Shown here: positions 23,946 through 36,052 of the stretch, piece after piece
Position numbering within the stretch: position 1 is the first letter of the stretch
Layout: each line of letters begins with the position of its first letter
Assembly (NCBI GenBank): GCA_020081605.1
Contig: JAHREC010000013.1
Coordinates: 3,286,001 to 3,350,000 of the forward strand
Direction of reading: 5' to 3'
Origin: Albifimbria verrucaria
Taxonomy: Eukaryota; Ascomycota; Sordariomycetes; Hypocreales; Stachybotryaceae
DNA length: 64,000 bases
Notes under the pieces: generated by a model
What the model was told of the DNA's origin: nothing
Seen by the model: only the letters and a program-made list of their open reading frames with translations
Database searches by the model: none
Translations under genes and position numbers: made by a program

Positions 23946-25155
23946 GAGAAGTAGACGAGTTCAGTCAGCCTGGGGCAGGCTCCCGAGGCATCAAGGGTAC
24001 ATGTATGGACTGTGCTACAGCAGAGCAGGCTAATGCAAAGTACGGATACTTTGGGTCAGATAACGCGGATAGGTAGATACCTCACGCGGATGGTGCAGGC
24101 TAGCGCATCGGGACCAGTCCCTAACTGCAGTAGGGTTCAGCGGCTTGGGGAGAAAAGCTGGGGCTTGCGGCACTGGCAAGGTTCCCGAGCTTGGGGTGGG
24201 TACCCGCTGGCTGCTAAGGCCTGCCTGCCGAGTGACCTGCCAAGGCGAGCCTTTGCTTGTACCCTCCGGACGTACCGTAACGCAACGCCGAACCCAGATC
24301 ATGCGAGCAGGCAGCTGGGAAACGCACGACGACGACGACGACGGAAGACTACGAGACAGACCATACGATGGCAAACGGCTTGGAGCAGCAGGAGAAGCTG
24401 GAAGAAGAGGAGGCGACTCTGTCAGGTCAGGTGGGGTAGGCTATCCCCCAAGAGGTGTCTAGGGATGGCACAATCAGACGAGGACGGACAAGACAATGCT
24501 CGACCTTATGGTCATCTGTCTGCAACCCTAGTTCTGGTTCCCTTACCGCACGCTGCGTACCGTACCTTGGTAGGTGTTGAGGTAGGCTACCAAGGTAGGT
24601 ACCTACCTATCCTGCACGGTCTAGCACCTGTGTCTGCATCTGCGTCCGCGTCTTGCATCTATGTCTATGTTCTATGGCTGTTGGTTACTGAGCCCAGAAC
24701 CACCATTTTCGCCTCCCCCTCGAAACGCCCTCTCGTTTTCATGCGTTGCAACTTGTCCCTTGTTAGACAATAGTCCTGTCTCGCATCTCCGAGGCTCGTT
24801 TAGGAACAAGAAAGAAGCAAAACCATACCGTCACAACCATGCAGCCTGAAGATCAAAATCACATTTTCCAGCAGGAAAACTTAATGTACATGGGACCTTG
24901 GCCGGCATAAGGCGTGACATTGGGAAAAGCGTACCGCCCAGACAAGAGAACGATGATCACAACGACTTGCACCTTGCTGAGTGGCTAGGACAAGCACACA
25001 TGTTGTTCATTGCCGTGCCTTGCATGCTCGACTTCAGGATTTACAGTGCAGAAGATGAAAACCTTGATTAGGCTTGCTGATCGACCAAAAAAAGGATCAT
25101 GAAATGCATTGCGCGTCTGGCAAACGAGGGGGCGAGAATGAGGGGGGCGTGATTC

Positions 25156-25232
25156 GGTTCAGTTCAGTTCAGTTCAGTCCAGTTCAGGACAACACAGGCA
25201 AGCCAGGACAGCCCAGGACAGCCCAGGACAGG
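25156..25232. repeat. CAGTT/CAGGA pentamer array
   Basis: Successive copies of TTCAG, then imperfect CAGGACAGCC units. Similar pentamer arrays occur at 25527-25567 and 30352-30387. Confidence 0.75.
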
Positions 25233-25526
25233 ACCTTCGACGGATATGTCGTAGCATCCAAATCGCCGGTGTAGGCAAAGCGCAATCCCCGCCACCACCT
25301 CACCTCACCTGTCTTAGCTAGCTGACTTTCTCCGCATACACTTGCTTTGCTCATCGCCTCGCGTTTCATCTTTTTCACTTTTTGCTCCGGATGCAAAGCC
25401 AGCCACAATACCTGCACGCGGACGCCTTTGCCAAGATGATTACACGTATATCCGGTTCTGCCTGGCTCGGTGGCCATTACGGGAGTCGAAGGTGTAGCAT
25501 CATCGTCTTCCCCATCGACGGGTAAT

Positions 25527-25567
25527 CCAGTCCAGTCCAGTCCAGCCCAGCCCAGCCCAGTCCAGTG
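25527..25567. repeat. CCAGT/CCAGC pentamer array
   Basis: About eight tandem pentamers: CCAGT repeated, then CCAGC repeated, then CCAGT again. Confidence 0.85.
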
Positions 25568-27539
25568 CCGTGCCTAATAACCATAGCATAGCTTGCATGG
25601 CTTGAGCATGGTATTGCGTACTGTACTGCGCTGTACACACAGGTCGGTCAGCACACCATCCGTCGAGACAAGGCAATGATCTCCCGCTCCTGTTCCCACC
25701 AACCTGGGCCGCGCCCGTCGCTCGTCCTCGCCTCATTGGCCTCCCTCTTCCGTGGCTTTCTTCCCAGAGCCAGGGATCCCGTCTACAGCGCATCGCCTAG
25801 ACCACCTCTCCCACCCGGCGCGCAGGCTGAAGCGACGCGAAGCATGCGACGTCTTCCAGCATGCCTGACGGGTGGCCTGGTTCTAGGCCTGCTCTATTCC
25901 CGGCAACTATGCGTGCTGGAACAGCTCCTCTCCTCAGGCGACACAAAGCTGACAGCTACCCTCACCGTTTCCCCTTCCATGACGTCTCGACCGTCGATTC
26001 CTTGCTGTCCGCCGTTTTCCTCCACCTCAGCCGTCCTTGTCCTACCCTGTACGGGGACTTCGGAGTTTCCCCTTCTCTTTCGTCCTTGGTCTTGGCAAGG
26101 GACCGCGACGTCGTAGCAGCGTGCTCATCTGACCACTTCCTCGCCGCTTCTCCCCGTCCCATTGCTTGAGCGATCGGTAAAGCCAAGAGTGCACAGCATC
26201 CACCAACCATCCTAACTGAGTATTGATGGGCTGCCTCTCCTGTCGCTAGCCTTCTCTTAACGGCTGCTTGCAGCACAGAGAGACATTCCGAGGCTCCATA
26301 ACACCCAAAACACCATGCCCCATATCCTGTTCTGCAGCTTTGATTTGGAAACTTGACCGTAGTTTGTTTTTTCCTCCCTTCTCCGTGCCCACAGCACATC
26401 GTCAATGTAGCATGCGTGTTGATATCTTCCCAATCCAGTCTACCAGCTTGTCTTTGTTTGCGCGGGAGCTGACGTATACTCATTGCCTTCACCTTCCGTT
26501 ACCATCCACCTCCTAGGATGTCTCTCCGAAGCACAGACGGTAACTATCCATCCCTCTGTGGGGTCTTGATGGTTTTTGACCCGAATTTGACCGACCCGCG
26601 GCCAAGGCGGTTGTGGCCACAGCAGTCTGCTGTGTTCTCACTTGGATAATGATGAACGTGCTGGTACTGATACAGTTACTTATGGGTGATACCAAGGTCG
26701 CGGGTATCCCAAAGCAAAGCATAATTCCGCACTCACCATCGGACATGCGCCAACAGAACATGTTCAGACATGAAGCCCCATTGTTTCACTACTGACATCT
26801 ACGGGTACACGCGAATAGATACACAGGCTCGCAGTCACAGGCAAACGCCAGTACGCCGTCTGTTGAATTCAGGTATATGATGCACCAGAGACACCCGACG
26901 CCCGCTGCCACAATAGCACAGCACTATTGCAAGTGTCAACTCGCCAGAACGAAAGCATACATCGATTGACAGGCAAAGCGGACCAAGACACCCACAACAT
27001 GATATCGCCGTTTCACTGCCAACAGATAACCAACTTCCTCCTCAAACCCGACATACGGACCTTTCTCCACCATCACCATATCCCATATCGACTACTAGTC
27101 TCCACTGCGAGAGGAGCGAGGTATCGAGCCCAACACCATCCCAATCCGAGGTAATGTGAGGGCGGCGACCTCGCAAGCAAGAGAGTACTAGCCAGCCCCT
27201 GGCCATTTAATGATAGTTAGTCGCCAGACCTCGTACGAGGAGCATGAGCTTCTTCGCACGCTTAAAGATGCGACAAAGAGGCCCAGGTCAACTATGACCG
27301 AGTTCTCGTACAAGAATATCCAAATGCTGTAGTCTCCACCAAGTGCAAAGCCACGTCCCCAGCCCATAACCATCATAGCGATAGAGAGTCTTGCATGCAA
27401 AAATCTCAAGCAGGATATCGTATTTGTAATTTGTGTGTGCGTAGCAGGGAGCACCGAGTCAGAGGGTAAAGAGTATTAAAAGAGTATGTAAAAGGGGTTG
27501 AGGATATGCAAAGCAATGGTATTGAGGAAGCCCACAACC

Positions 27540-29708
27540 CTACTGCGAGTAGTACACCATCCCCGGAGTAGGTTGAGGATAGTAGAACCCATCAGGGCTG
27601 GGTGTCACCATGCCGCCCATACCCATGACACTAGGCTGGTAGCCCTGGGGTCCTGAGTAAGGCTGGTATGAGTTGACGGGAGGTAGTTGAGACGCGTCGA
27701 AATAGTAGACCATGCCATTGACTTCTTGGGCCACAAGATTCGAAGACGATGGAGGAGCAGGAGTATTATGGCCATGTGCAGCAGGCTGCTCTGGCTGGCT
27801 AGTTGCTGGGAATCCTCCCGGCATGCCTGGCTGTCCAGAAGGAACGAAAGCAGGAGCAGCTGCAGAGGCAGCCATGCCTGGGCCAGAATAAGCTGGACCG
27901 TAATAGTAGCCCTGCTGGGATTGTGCCTGGTAGGGCTGCTGGTTGTAGAAGGGCTGTTGACCATAAACGGGCTGGAAGGGCGCGGCGTGAATTGCCCGCT
28001 CTGGTATCTGAGAAAGAGGTGTGCCGGTAGAGTGTTGGGAAGGATAAGAGGGTTGCCGCGAATGTGTCTCTGGGTGGTAACCATTGGCAACCTGAACGGG
28101 CACCTGCTGGTGGAAGGCCTGCTGAAAGGCCTGCTGAGGCCCTTGAGACAGCGTAGGCGATTCGATATCCGCCACGGAAATGTTCTTTTGTGGGCGAGGT
28201 TGATGCATTGGTAGAGAGGCGGACCTGTTTTCCTGGATTGCAGGTTTCTGCGGTAGAGGATACGTCTGGGGCTGTGGGAAGTCGTTCAGAGACGTCTCCC
28301 GCACGGGAAGCTGATTCTCAAACTGCCCAGACGGGTCGACCATGTTGTTCACTGGCATGTCGGGGCGAGCAGCCGGAGGTAGGCGCACAACAGGTCTCGG
28401 GTTATCAATAGGAATGGGAGGGCGAGAAATGACGGACCCCGTGGGAGAGTAGACGAAGTCCCGCTCTTGAGCAAGAGAGGATCGCCGACTGAGGGCGATG
28501 CTTGGTGAATACATGCTCCCATAGTAGCTGCCGCCAAAGACACTGGTCCTCCTTGAGAAGCCACCAACGGAACCCAACCCGGAGCGTGGCTTCCCCGGCC
28601 CCGTTGTTGATTAGGTCGCATTGCACGAGGGATGAAGATGAAAGACCGATCCACAGCAGGTAAAATGTACCGGGGAGGATGATCCGGTAGCGAAATGCGA
28701 ACGGGCTTGTCTCTGCGAAGAGGGGGCCGATGGTCCGGTAGCTTCGTGTACTGTTTGACCGGCATACCAGAGAAAACCATTGGTGCCTTCATATCCGGTA
28801 GGAAAACCCGAACAGGGGCATTGCCGATGTGTTTTTCGGTAGATAGTGTTCGGTTGATCGGAGTGGAATTCGAAGGACACGTAGGGATTCGGCCATCACC
28901 GTTGGGTGGACCTTCATCCTCTGTGAAATGGCGAGGCCTACGTGGAACGGGCTCAGCGACGGTCTCATGCATGTCGTGGGTCCACGGAGAGTTGGTCGTT
29001 GGATCTGCAGGATGATGGAATGAACTGCCAGGGTCAGTATGTACGAACGTATATGAAGGGGAGGTCTGGGTGGATTGTAGATACCTCATCGGTGAGTAGA
29101 GGCCGCCGAAACCACCACGGCCGCCTCTACCCCTACCCCTCCCATATGGACGGAAACCATTTGCAGCAGGCCCAGCATGGCGATGATCATGCATGAAGAA
29201 CGAGCCGCGGTTGGGCACGAAGGCAGGATCTTCGTCTCTGCGGCGTTTATAATCCTCATGCTCCTGACGACGACGCTCCGCCGGTGGCGGTCGAAGGGCG
29301 GAGGCGGAGCTGACGACGATGGGAGCCGAGGAGATTTCGCCGGCGACGTAACGGCATCTTCGAACTGCATCTCCTGGACGGGCGCTGCCTTGCCATCGAT
29401 GGACAAGCCGTGAAGCATCATCTCGGTGTCGGTGACGTTTCGGTTGTCGGTAGCCGAACTGGGGATATGACGTCCAGCAGACTTGGCGGCTCCGTTGGCG
29501 GCCTTCCTGACGTTGGGAGAGGTCGGGGAGGTTTCATCAATGTTGCTGGTGTCGCTATCCTCGCCCGCGTCGTCGTCGTCGGATGGCACGGAGCCCTCGG
29601 TAAGGGAATCGTCGTCGAGGTCCAGCGCGTCCGGCCACCTTCATCATCGCCCTCGTCTTCGACCCGGCGTCGGCGGCCGATCACTTTCCTGCGGCGAACG
29701 GCAGCCAT
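27540..29708 (-). CDS. Barentsz/CASC3 (Btz)-domain protein
   Basis: Btz proteins are the MLN51/CASC3 component of the exon junction complex, binding eIF4A3 and RNA. The start MAAVRRRKVIGRRRR at 29708 leads to an acidic stretch (SDDDDAGEDSDTSNIDE) and a spacer with ATDNRNVTDTEMMLHGLSID. The Btz core is at about 29245-29190: DEDPAFVPNRGSFFMHDHR, the family signature, followed by an RGRGRGGRGGFGG segment that is RNA-binding-like. The rest is low complexity: serine-rich, then Gln/Pro/Tyr/Gly-rich (YGQQPFYNQQPYQAQSQQGY), ending in PTPGMVYYSQ. Frame changes near 29630, 29240 and 28560 point to missing bases. Pezizomycotina retain the exon junction complex, so the role is plausible; I have seen only the core motif. 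Confidence 0.85.
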
Positions 29709-30351
29709 GTTGGAGAGACGACGAGGATGACGACGATTAGATGATGAAAGGAGGCGGCGTGGAAGGGAGAGCCTGATGTGGCTACTGAGACAAATCATGC
29801 GGTAGCGGCGACACGCAGTGGGAGGAAAGGAAAACGACGAGGTAGTGGCCCAAGCCCGAAGCCCACTTTCGCGGAACTAAAAGAAGCAAGCCCCAGAAGG
29901 AGGAGGAGGAAGAGGAGGACCGATCCCACAACGCTGAAGCGTCTCCTGGCAGAGTGACCAAGGCGACGTCTTGCTTTTTCCGTTAGAAGCCCGGACGTTG
30001 GCGGCTGTGGAAGGGAAGGGGATGGAGAGGTTGGATGGGGAGGTGGTTGAGATGGAGGAGTCGATCTGGTGAGAAAGATTTGGGCGAGAGGAATCAAGAT
30101 GCTCACTCTCCAAAAAAGTGCCTGGGCTGCTGCTGGGTGTGAGACGGTGGCTGCCCACCTCGCCCAAACTAGGATAACGGGAGGTACCCGCCACCATGTA
30201 GAGGCGAGCCGCTGGAGGGCGATGGATGTACCTGGGGCAGCCCCGTTGCTGTTACTCAAGAGGTACCCGTACCCGGCAGTTCAGCGCTCTGTCCACTGCC
30301 TATCGCCCGCTGGAGAGGGAGGGAGGGGCCCTCTGCGCAACCTGGGAAACG

Positions 30352-30387
30352 CAGCCCAGTCCAGTCCAGCCCAGCCCAGCCCAGCCC
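30352..30387. repeat. CCAGT/CCAGC pentamer array
   Basis: About seven tandem pentamers of the same type as at 25527-25567, 640 bp upstream of the Btz start. Confidence 0.85.
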
Positions 30388-31010
30388 GTCGATGTATTCC
30401 CGCACCGGGCCGGCTGCGTGCAGCGACTTGACGGCCGCTGTAGGCCCCGTAACGGTCTCGCTCTGTGCCCTCCAGTGCCTAGCGCCTCGTCCTTGGCCCC
30501 AAACTCGGTGCCGTACGGTAGAGGTAGACGTGTAGGTGAATTACAGGCAGGCACGCCGCTACTCTATCCTACCTACCACAGCTTGCCATGTGTGACGTGA
30601 GTTCTCTGGGCATCCCGTCGTCCAGTCATCAACATCATCAACGTCTTTCAGTGGATGCCGGCGCATGTCATTGTTCAATGATGCATTGCTCGTCCACAGC
30701 ATTCGTCGCCTCGTCACCAACGTTGCTTCCTGGTGGCATGCCCGGCCACCACTCATCATGACGGTGCCGGCGGCCTTCTCATGTGTCTGTCGTCTACCGG
30801 TTTGTGCCAAACCGCCGGCCTATAGTAGCACCTCGCCCTTCATCCATTATATGGTCGGCTTGGTGGCCTGCGTACAACCGTGATTGATTGCCCGTAACCG
30901 AAGCTAGAACTAACGCTGCAACAGATCTCCGCATCTGCTCATGCATTGACGGGTCTGCTTGAGCTATCCCCTATGTCCGACACGTCCGCTCCATACGCAT
31001 CATTGGCCAC

Positions 31011-31054
31011 CCGTCCATCCCATCCCATCCATCCATCCACCCACGGATGGACGG
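31011..31054. repeat. Inverted repeat with (CATC)n loop
   Basis: CCGTCCATCC at 31011-31020 pairs exactly with GGATGGACGG at 31045-31054; the loop between is CATC-type repeats. Confidence 0.75.
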
Positions 31055-31417
31055 ACGGCACAACACGGCCAGCATGATGTCTGCAATCTATTCTGATTAC
31101 CGCATCAAAACCGTTACGGACATTTCTCCCACGAAAAAGGCAAACGTTTCGTGAACGGCAGCGTATCTGGCATGCATGGAAGCTAACTGTGAGGGACGTC
31201 TCTTCATGGCCGGATTACGTTGCTCACACACTCATTGTACGAAGACTTCATATTGAGGCAGTACAGCGCTTGTTGGTAGACAAGCGGCATGAATCGATGG
31301 CATTCATGCACCGCCTAATGTATGTAGCATGCAGGTGAGAAAGTAAGGTAATGGTGTCTATAGTCACGCAGCTGATGATTTGAAATGATACGCATCGCTA
31401 CGTCGTGACCGGTGAAA

Positions 31418-31470
31418 GCACACACACACACGCACGTACACGCACACGCCGACACACACATGCACACACG
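31418..31470. repeat. Imperfect (CA)n microsatellite
   Basis: CA/CG dinucleotide tract with interruptions (cacacacacac, cgcacac, gacacacaca). Confidence 0.75.
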
Positions 31471-32703
31471 ACAAGCATATTGAAATGAGCTGTTATGTTT
31501 CCTTTCACAAGATTTTTTACACCAAATTGCCAACCCAGGATTACCCTGCGCAAGGTGACAGAGGCCCTCACCGTTAGTGTCAACGTTTGTGGGCTTGATA
31601 AGCACGCTGAAACGAACATTAATGGTGATGACAAGCATTACCACAGCTTCCCGAGGCTAGCTTCAACTTCAATCATAAATATTTATGACGCAGACTTTGT
31701 AGATTTTACTGCACAAGCCACTACACGAACGCTCATTGGTCTGACTCACCCAACGGACCTATCTGTTTATCCTTGCCTCAGTCCCACCACTTCTCACGGC
31801 CTTGCAAGGGTTACCAGATCTCCAGATAGGATAGCGGAGAAAGAGGCGGTACCAACATCATGTACCGACAAACAAACATGGGACCCGGGCTGGAAATAAA
31901 GCCGGGCGAGCTCAATGAATGGTTTTGGCTCGTATGATAGATGTTGTAACGCCCCTCCCACCGAACAGGAGGAGGCATCCAATCCACGACCGCCAACTGG
32001 TCGAGGGCGCTTTGGGCTGTTACTATTTACATCGTCCCGCGCATGTGCAGCACCTTGCCTGTGGGTTCGGATGGGAACCCGGGGAGGGATGCGCAGAGCA
32101 CGGATGCCATGCGATGCGATTGCCGACAGATTGATCGCCCCGAACCGTGCGACGATCTCGTCAATCAGGCCATGCCGACTGGTGTACGAGGGAAAACATT
32201 ATGTGAAAATCGCAGCTCTGCTCAGATGGCAATTTTCCCATGCGCCTTTCGAGCCCCAGATTGCGTAGTATGTAGCCAGTCTGATTCCCAGAGCACCGCT
32301 CACCAGGATCCCCGGCCTTAAGCCGGTGACGCGATGCACCAAGAGGTGGGGAAGGAAGCTCCAGCGGGGTTGGTCTGTTTCCAGATAGCGCTGCATCTTG
32401 GACTACAGTGCTGTACCCTACGAGCTATCCAGCGTGGGCAGCTATAGCTCGCCTTGGGGCCCCTGCACGGCCATCATGTGTTCCCCAGCCTACCTACCTC
32501 ACATACTTGACCGGCCTCCTCCCCTTATCGCTCGACCTCCCACGGCAGTGCCATTCTGCTTCTCCTGCGCCTCACACGCTCCCTCTCCAAGAAAAACGGC
32601 CAATTTCATGCCCGAGACGACCACCACACAACCTCGTTGCTGCTGCCTCTTCTTCCCTCTCCTCCTCACCACCACCCTTTATCCTCCTCTCCCCGCGCCC
32701 GCC

Positions 32704-33204
32704 ATGACGACCCTGCCGTCGCAGCACCCCACTGTCTCCCTCCACCTCACCGACGTCACCCTCACCCCGCTCATCACCTCGTCTTCGTCGCCCTCGCACC
32801 TCGACTCCCTGACCTCTCTCGCCCACAGTGCCCTCACCTCCCAGGCTGCCGCCCAGCGTGCCAACCTCGGCCAGCCCCAGCGCATCATGGTTGAGTACCC
32901 TGACCGCGGCGCCGTCGTCCTACAGTCCTACCTCGACCCTCGCGACGCCACCGCCCCCTCCGCCTCCTCCGCGATGCAGGCCGCTGCCGCTGCCGAGTCC
33001 CACCCGCTCAATGGCGTCTCCGGCGATACCTCGAGGCAGGACGATGGCGCTCCAATGCTCATTGGCGTCGTAGTGGCCGGCTCCGCCGATGAAGCTCGTG
33101 AGGCCCGCAGAGCTGCCACGAGGCTGGAGCGAGCTGGGCGCGAGTTCCAGCGGGAGTGGGCAGCTGAGGATGCGAAACCAGGTGCCTTGGAGAATGTGCT
33201 GTGA
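32704..33204 (+). CDS. Small protein, possibly roadblock/LAMTOR-like
   Basis: A 166-residue protein with strong C/G preference at third positions, so real coding, and no frame break. I chose ATG 32704 because the context before it is a normal leader and the upstream frame looks non-coding. It has an N-terminal Ser/Thr/Leu-rich segment with predicted helix (LDSLTSLAHSALTSQAAAQ), a beta hairpin (RIMVEYPDRGAVVLQSYL), a low-complexity Ala/Ser insert, a hydrophobic strand (PMLIGVVVAGSADE) and a long charged helix (RRAATRLERAGREFQREW). That order (helix, strands, helix) resembles small roadblock proteins such as LAMTOR5 or EGO-complex subunits, which anchor TORC1 at vacuoles. This is a fold-level guess only; no motif proves it. 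Confidence 0.6.
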   Translation: MTTLPSQHPTVSLHLTDVTLTPLITSSSSPSHLDSLTSLAHSALTSQAAAQRANLGQPQRIMVEYPDRGAVVLQSYLDPRDATAPSASSAMQAAAAAESHPLNGVSGDTSRQDDGAPMLIGVVVAGSADEAREARRAATRLERAGREFQREWAAEDAKPGALENVL

Positions 33205-33591
33205 AAGCATGGCTCGACATCCTACGAACCATCATGACCTGGCCTCACACAAAATATGGTGGAGCGAAGGGGTGAGAAACAGGGTAGTCATCCCCTCGGC
33301 CGTGTGATCGATTCAGCACGAGAGTATGAGAGCAACGTGATATGACAGACACCATGAGGGCGATCGAGTCTTGGAATGATAAATGAAGCATCACGCTGGA
33401 GCAAGGAGTTTGGGTTAATAATTTCAATGTCGGTAGCAGCCCGGCAAGTGGTAGTTGGCTTGAGTGTTTCAATTTCATCAATTCATGCTGTCATCTGGGA
33501 GATATAACTATCTATCAAAAGCATTGACCCTTCCTGGCGCGAAAATTCTCCCATTGTTTTACTCCTTGCCATTTGTTTTTCACTTCGTAAC
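33205..33591. other. Convergent spacer
   Basis: Tail-to-tail spacer between the small gene and transketolase; nothing else seen. Confidence 0.6.
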
Positions 33592-36052
33592 TTAGATGAG
33601 CTGCTGGAAAGCACGGTTGATGGGGATCGGATGTTGGGGACGTCCTTCCAGAAGTCGATGGTAGCGACGGCACGCTTGGCAATGCCCTCGGGAGTGAACT
33701 CGAACTTCTGTAGCAGGTATTAGTAACATAATTGCAGACACGGATTAGTTAGGGGAAAACTTGCCTTGTAGACGTCCTTGTAGGCACCGGAGGCACCGAA
33801 ACGGTTCAGACCGAACTGCTCGTGAGTGTACCTCTCCCAGCCCATGGTGCTCATGACCTCAACAGACAGAGAGGGGATACCGTCGGGTAGGACAGAGAGC
33901 CTGTACTCCTTGGACTGAGCATCGAAGACCTCGAAGCAAGGAATAGAGACGATACGGGCCTTGACGCCGTGCTTCTCCTCGAGGTACTTGGCGGCATCAA
34001 CACAGATGCAGACCTCAGAACCGGTGGAGACGAGGGTGACCTGGGCACCCTCAACTTCGTGCAGGACGTAACCACCCTTGATGGCGTTCTGGAGGGTGGA
34101 ACCCTCGAGCTGGGGCAGGTTCTGTCGGGACAGAGCCATGATGCTTGGGGTGTGCTTGGAGGTCAGGGCAACGTAGTAAGCAGCGCTGGTCTCGTTACCA
34201 TCGGCAGGGCGCCAGACCATGCAGTTGGGGAGAGCACGGAAGTGAGCCAGGGTCTCAATAGGCTGGTGGGTAGGACCGTCCTCACCAAGACCGATGGAGT
34301 CGTGGGTGGCGACCCAGATGGTGCGGACCTGGGACAGAGCGGACAGACGGACGGCACCAGCAGCGTAGGAGACGAAGTTGAGGAAGGTACCGCCGTAGGG
34401 CAGGATGGTGCCGTAGGCAGCCAGACCGTTCATGATGGCACCCATACCGTGCTCACGGACACCGTAGCGGATGTAGCGGCCAGAGTAGTCACCCAGGCCA
34501 GTGGCCTTGGGCTGGAAGTCAACAGCAGACTTCCAGCGGGTCAGGTTGGAACCAGTCAAATCGGCGGAACCACCGACCAGCTCAGGGAGGACGGACTCGA
34601 TCTTGGCAAGAACAGTCTCGGACAGCTTGCGGGAGGCGACAGCAGGGTCGGCAGGGGTGTAGACGGGGAGGCTCTTCTCCCAGCCCTCGGGAAGGTCACC
34701 GGTCAGTCGGCGCTTGAGGTCGGCGTGCTCAGCGGCGTACTTCTCGCCGTACTGGGCGAAGAGCTTGTTCCACTCCTCCTCAGCAGCGGCACCCTCGGAG
34801 GAGTGCTTGCCGTAGAGGTCGTAGACCTCCTGGGGAACGACGAAGCTCTGGTCGGGGTTGAAGCCGAACTTCTGCTTGAGCTGCTTGATGTCGTCGGCCT
34901 TGAGGGGAGAGCCGTGGACACCGTGAGTGCCCTCCTGGAGAGAGCCGTAGCCAATGGTGGTCCTGAGCTTGATCAGGGTAGGCTTGTTCTTCTCCTCCTT
35001 GGCCTGCTTGAGGGCAGCCTCCATGGCGTCGAGGTCGCTGTCACCGTTGTCGACGGTGATGACCTGCCAGCCGTAGGACTCGTAGCGCTTGACGACATCC
35101 TCAGTGAAGGCGCAGTTGGTGTCACCGTCAATGGAGATGTGGTTGTCGTCATAGACGCAGATGAGGTTGCCAAGCTGGAGGTGGCCGGCAAGGGAAGAGG
35201 CCTCGCTGGAGACACCCTCCATCAAGCAACCGTCACCGAGGAAGCAGTAGGTGTAGTTGTCGACAAGGTTGAAGCCATCCTTGTTGAAGACGGCAGCAGT
35301 GTGAGCCTGGGCCATGGCCAGACCGACGGCGTTGCTGACACCCTGGCCGAGGGGACCAGTGGTGACCTCAATGCCAGGAGTGTCATGAGCCTCGGGGTGA
35401 CCGGGGTCTTGCTGTCAACTGACTGTGAAGGGTGTCAGCCTCGCCGAACCTTGCCGAGTTGCCAATTGAGGTGAGGAAACTTACACGGAAGGCCTTGATG
35501 TCATCCATGGTGACATCGTAGCCGAAGAGGTGGAGGAGGGCATACTGGAGCATGCAGCCGTGACCGTTGCTGTGTGATGAGAGCAGTGAGCGACGTGGAC
35601 TCTCATTTCGATGAGCCGTGGCCGGAGGAATCACTTACGAGAGCACGAAGCGATCCCGGTTGAGCCACTTGGGGTTCTTGGGGTTGAACTTCATGAACTT
35701 GTTGAACAGGACGTGGGCAATGGGAGCCATGCCCCTGAGCAATTATCAGTATCGGCCGTGAATCGGAGGGCGCCCAAGGCGAGAAGAGAGGCACTTACAT
35801 GGGAGCACCGGGGTGTCCTGAGTTGCTGTGGAAGGTGGCATCAACCTGAGATTGGGAGCAAGATGTTAGCAAAGCGGTCCTTGTCGTTGCGACCTCTCTC
35901 GCCGTCCCAGAGGTTGAGGAGGCGGTTGAGGGCGATGGTGATGGTGATGGCGGGGTATGGTGAAGCTGCGGCGGGGTAGTTCATGACGAGCAACTTACCG
36001 CGAGCAAGCGAATGGTGTTGATGGCCAACTGGTCAACCTCGCCGTAACCCAT
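33592..36052 (-). CDS. TKL1: Transketolase
   Basis: Moves two-carbon units between sugar phosphates in the non-oxidative pentose phosphate pathway, using thiamine diphosphate and a metal. Exons read [18 protein letters not shown], then [58 protein letters not shown], and a long exon (35315-33775) with the diphosphate motif [14 protein letters not shown]...NL, then [27 protein letters not shown] and [18 protein letters not shown]. The last exon, after a 64 bp intron ending near 33714, codes [20 protein letters not shown] and finishes QQLI before TAA at 33592-33594. Introns follow codons for LLA, the PGAPM block, the LS of RDRFVLS and the KAFR block. Single bases are missing near 35403-35406 (KTPGHP) and near 33629 (close to the C-terminus). 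About 685 residues, normal for the family. Confidence 0.97.

Larger units (their letters stand above)
23628..27539. other. Long intergenic region with repeats
   Basis: A 3.9 kb gap. The left 330 bp is the NBR1 upstream region with a purine-rich tract. Two arrays of CCAGY-type pentamers lie at 25156-25232 and 25527-25567, and an ACG trinucleotide run near 24326-24344. A dense TAGGTA/TACCTA cluster is at 24560-24612. A 176-codon open frame on the minus strand (25962-26492) and a 146-codon one on the plus strand overlap and have no recognisable domain; I regard both as chance. Confidence 0.55.
29709..32703. other. Long intergenic region with repeats
   Basis: 3 kb between the divergent Btz gene and the small plus-strand gene. 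It includes a CCAGY array at 30352-30387, a 10-base inverted repeat at 31011-31054 and a CA-rich tract at 31418-31470. Short open frames are unconvincing. A stretch near 32330-32440 looks slightly tRNA-like but could not be folded into one by eye. Confidence 0.55.

Noticed and set aside
25676..26492. Opposed frames of 146 and 176 codons
   Set aside because: They overlap on opposite strands with low-complexity translations and no recognisable domain.
32320..32450. tRNA-like stretch
   Set aside because: Some bases resemble an anticodon arm with GTA, but I could not find paired acceptor and T arms or a clear B box.
8231..33204. IGO1, NBR1 and the roadblock-like protein as a TORC1/autophagy cluster
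   Set aside because: The genes are far apart, on both strands and mixed with unrelated housekeeping genes; nothing in the sequence links them.
33969..35474. 501-codon open frame on the plus strand
   Set aside because: It is the exact antisense of the transketolase exon; the Gly/Val/Asp-rich translation is the expected shadow of strong third-position C/G bias.
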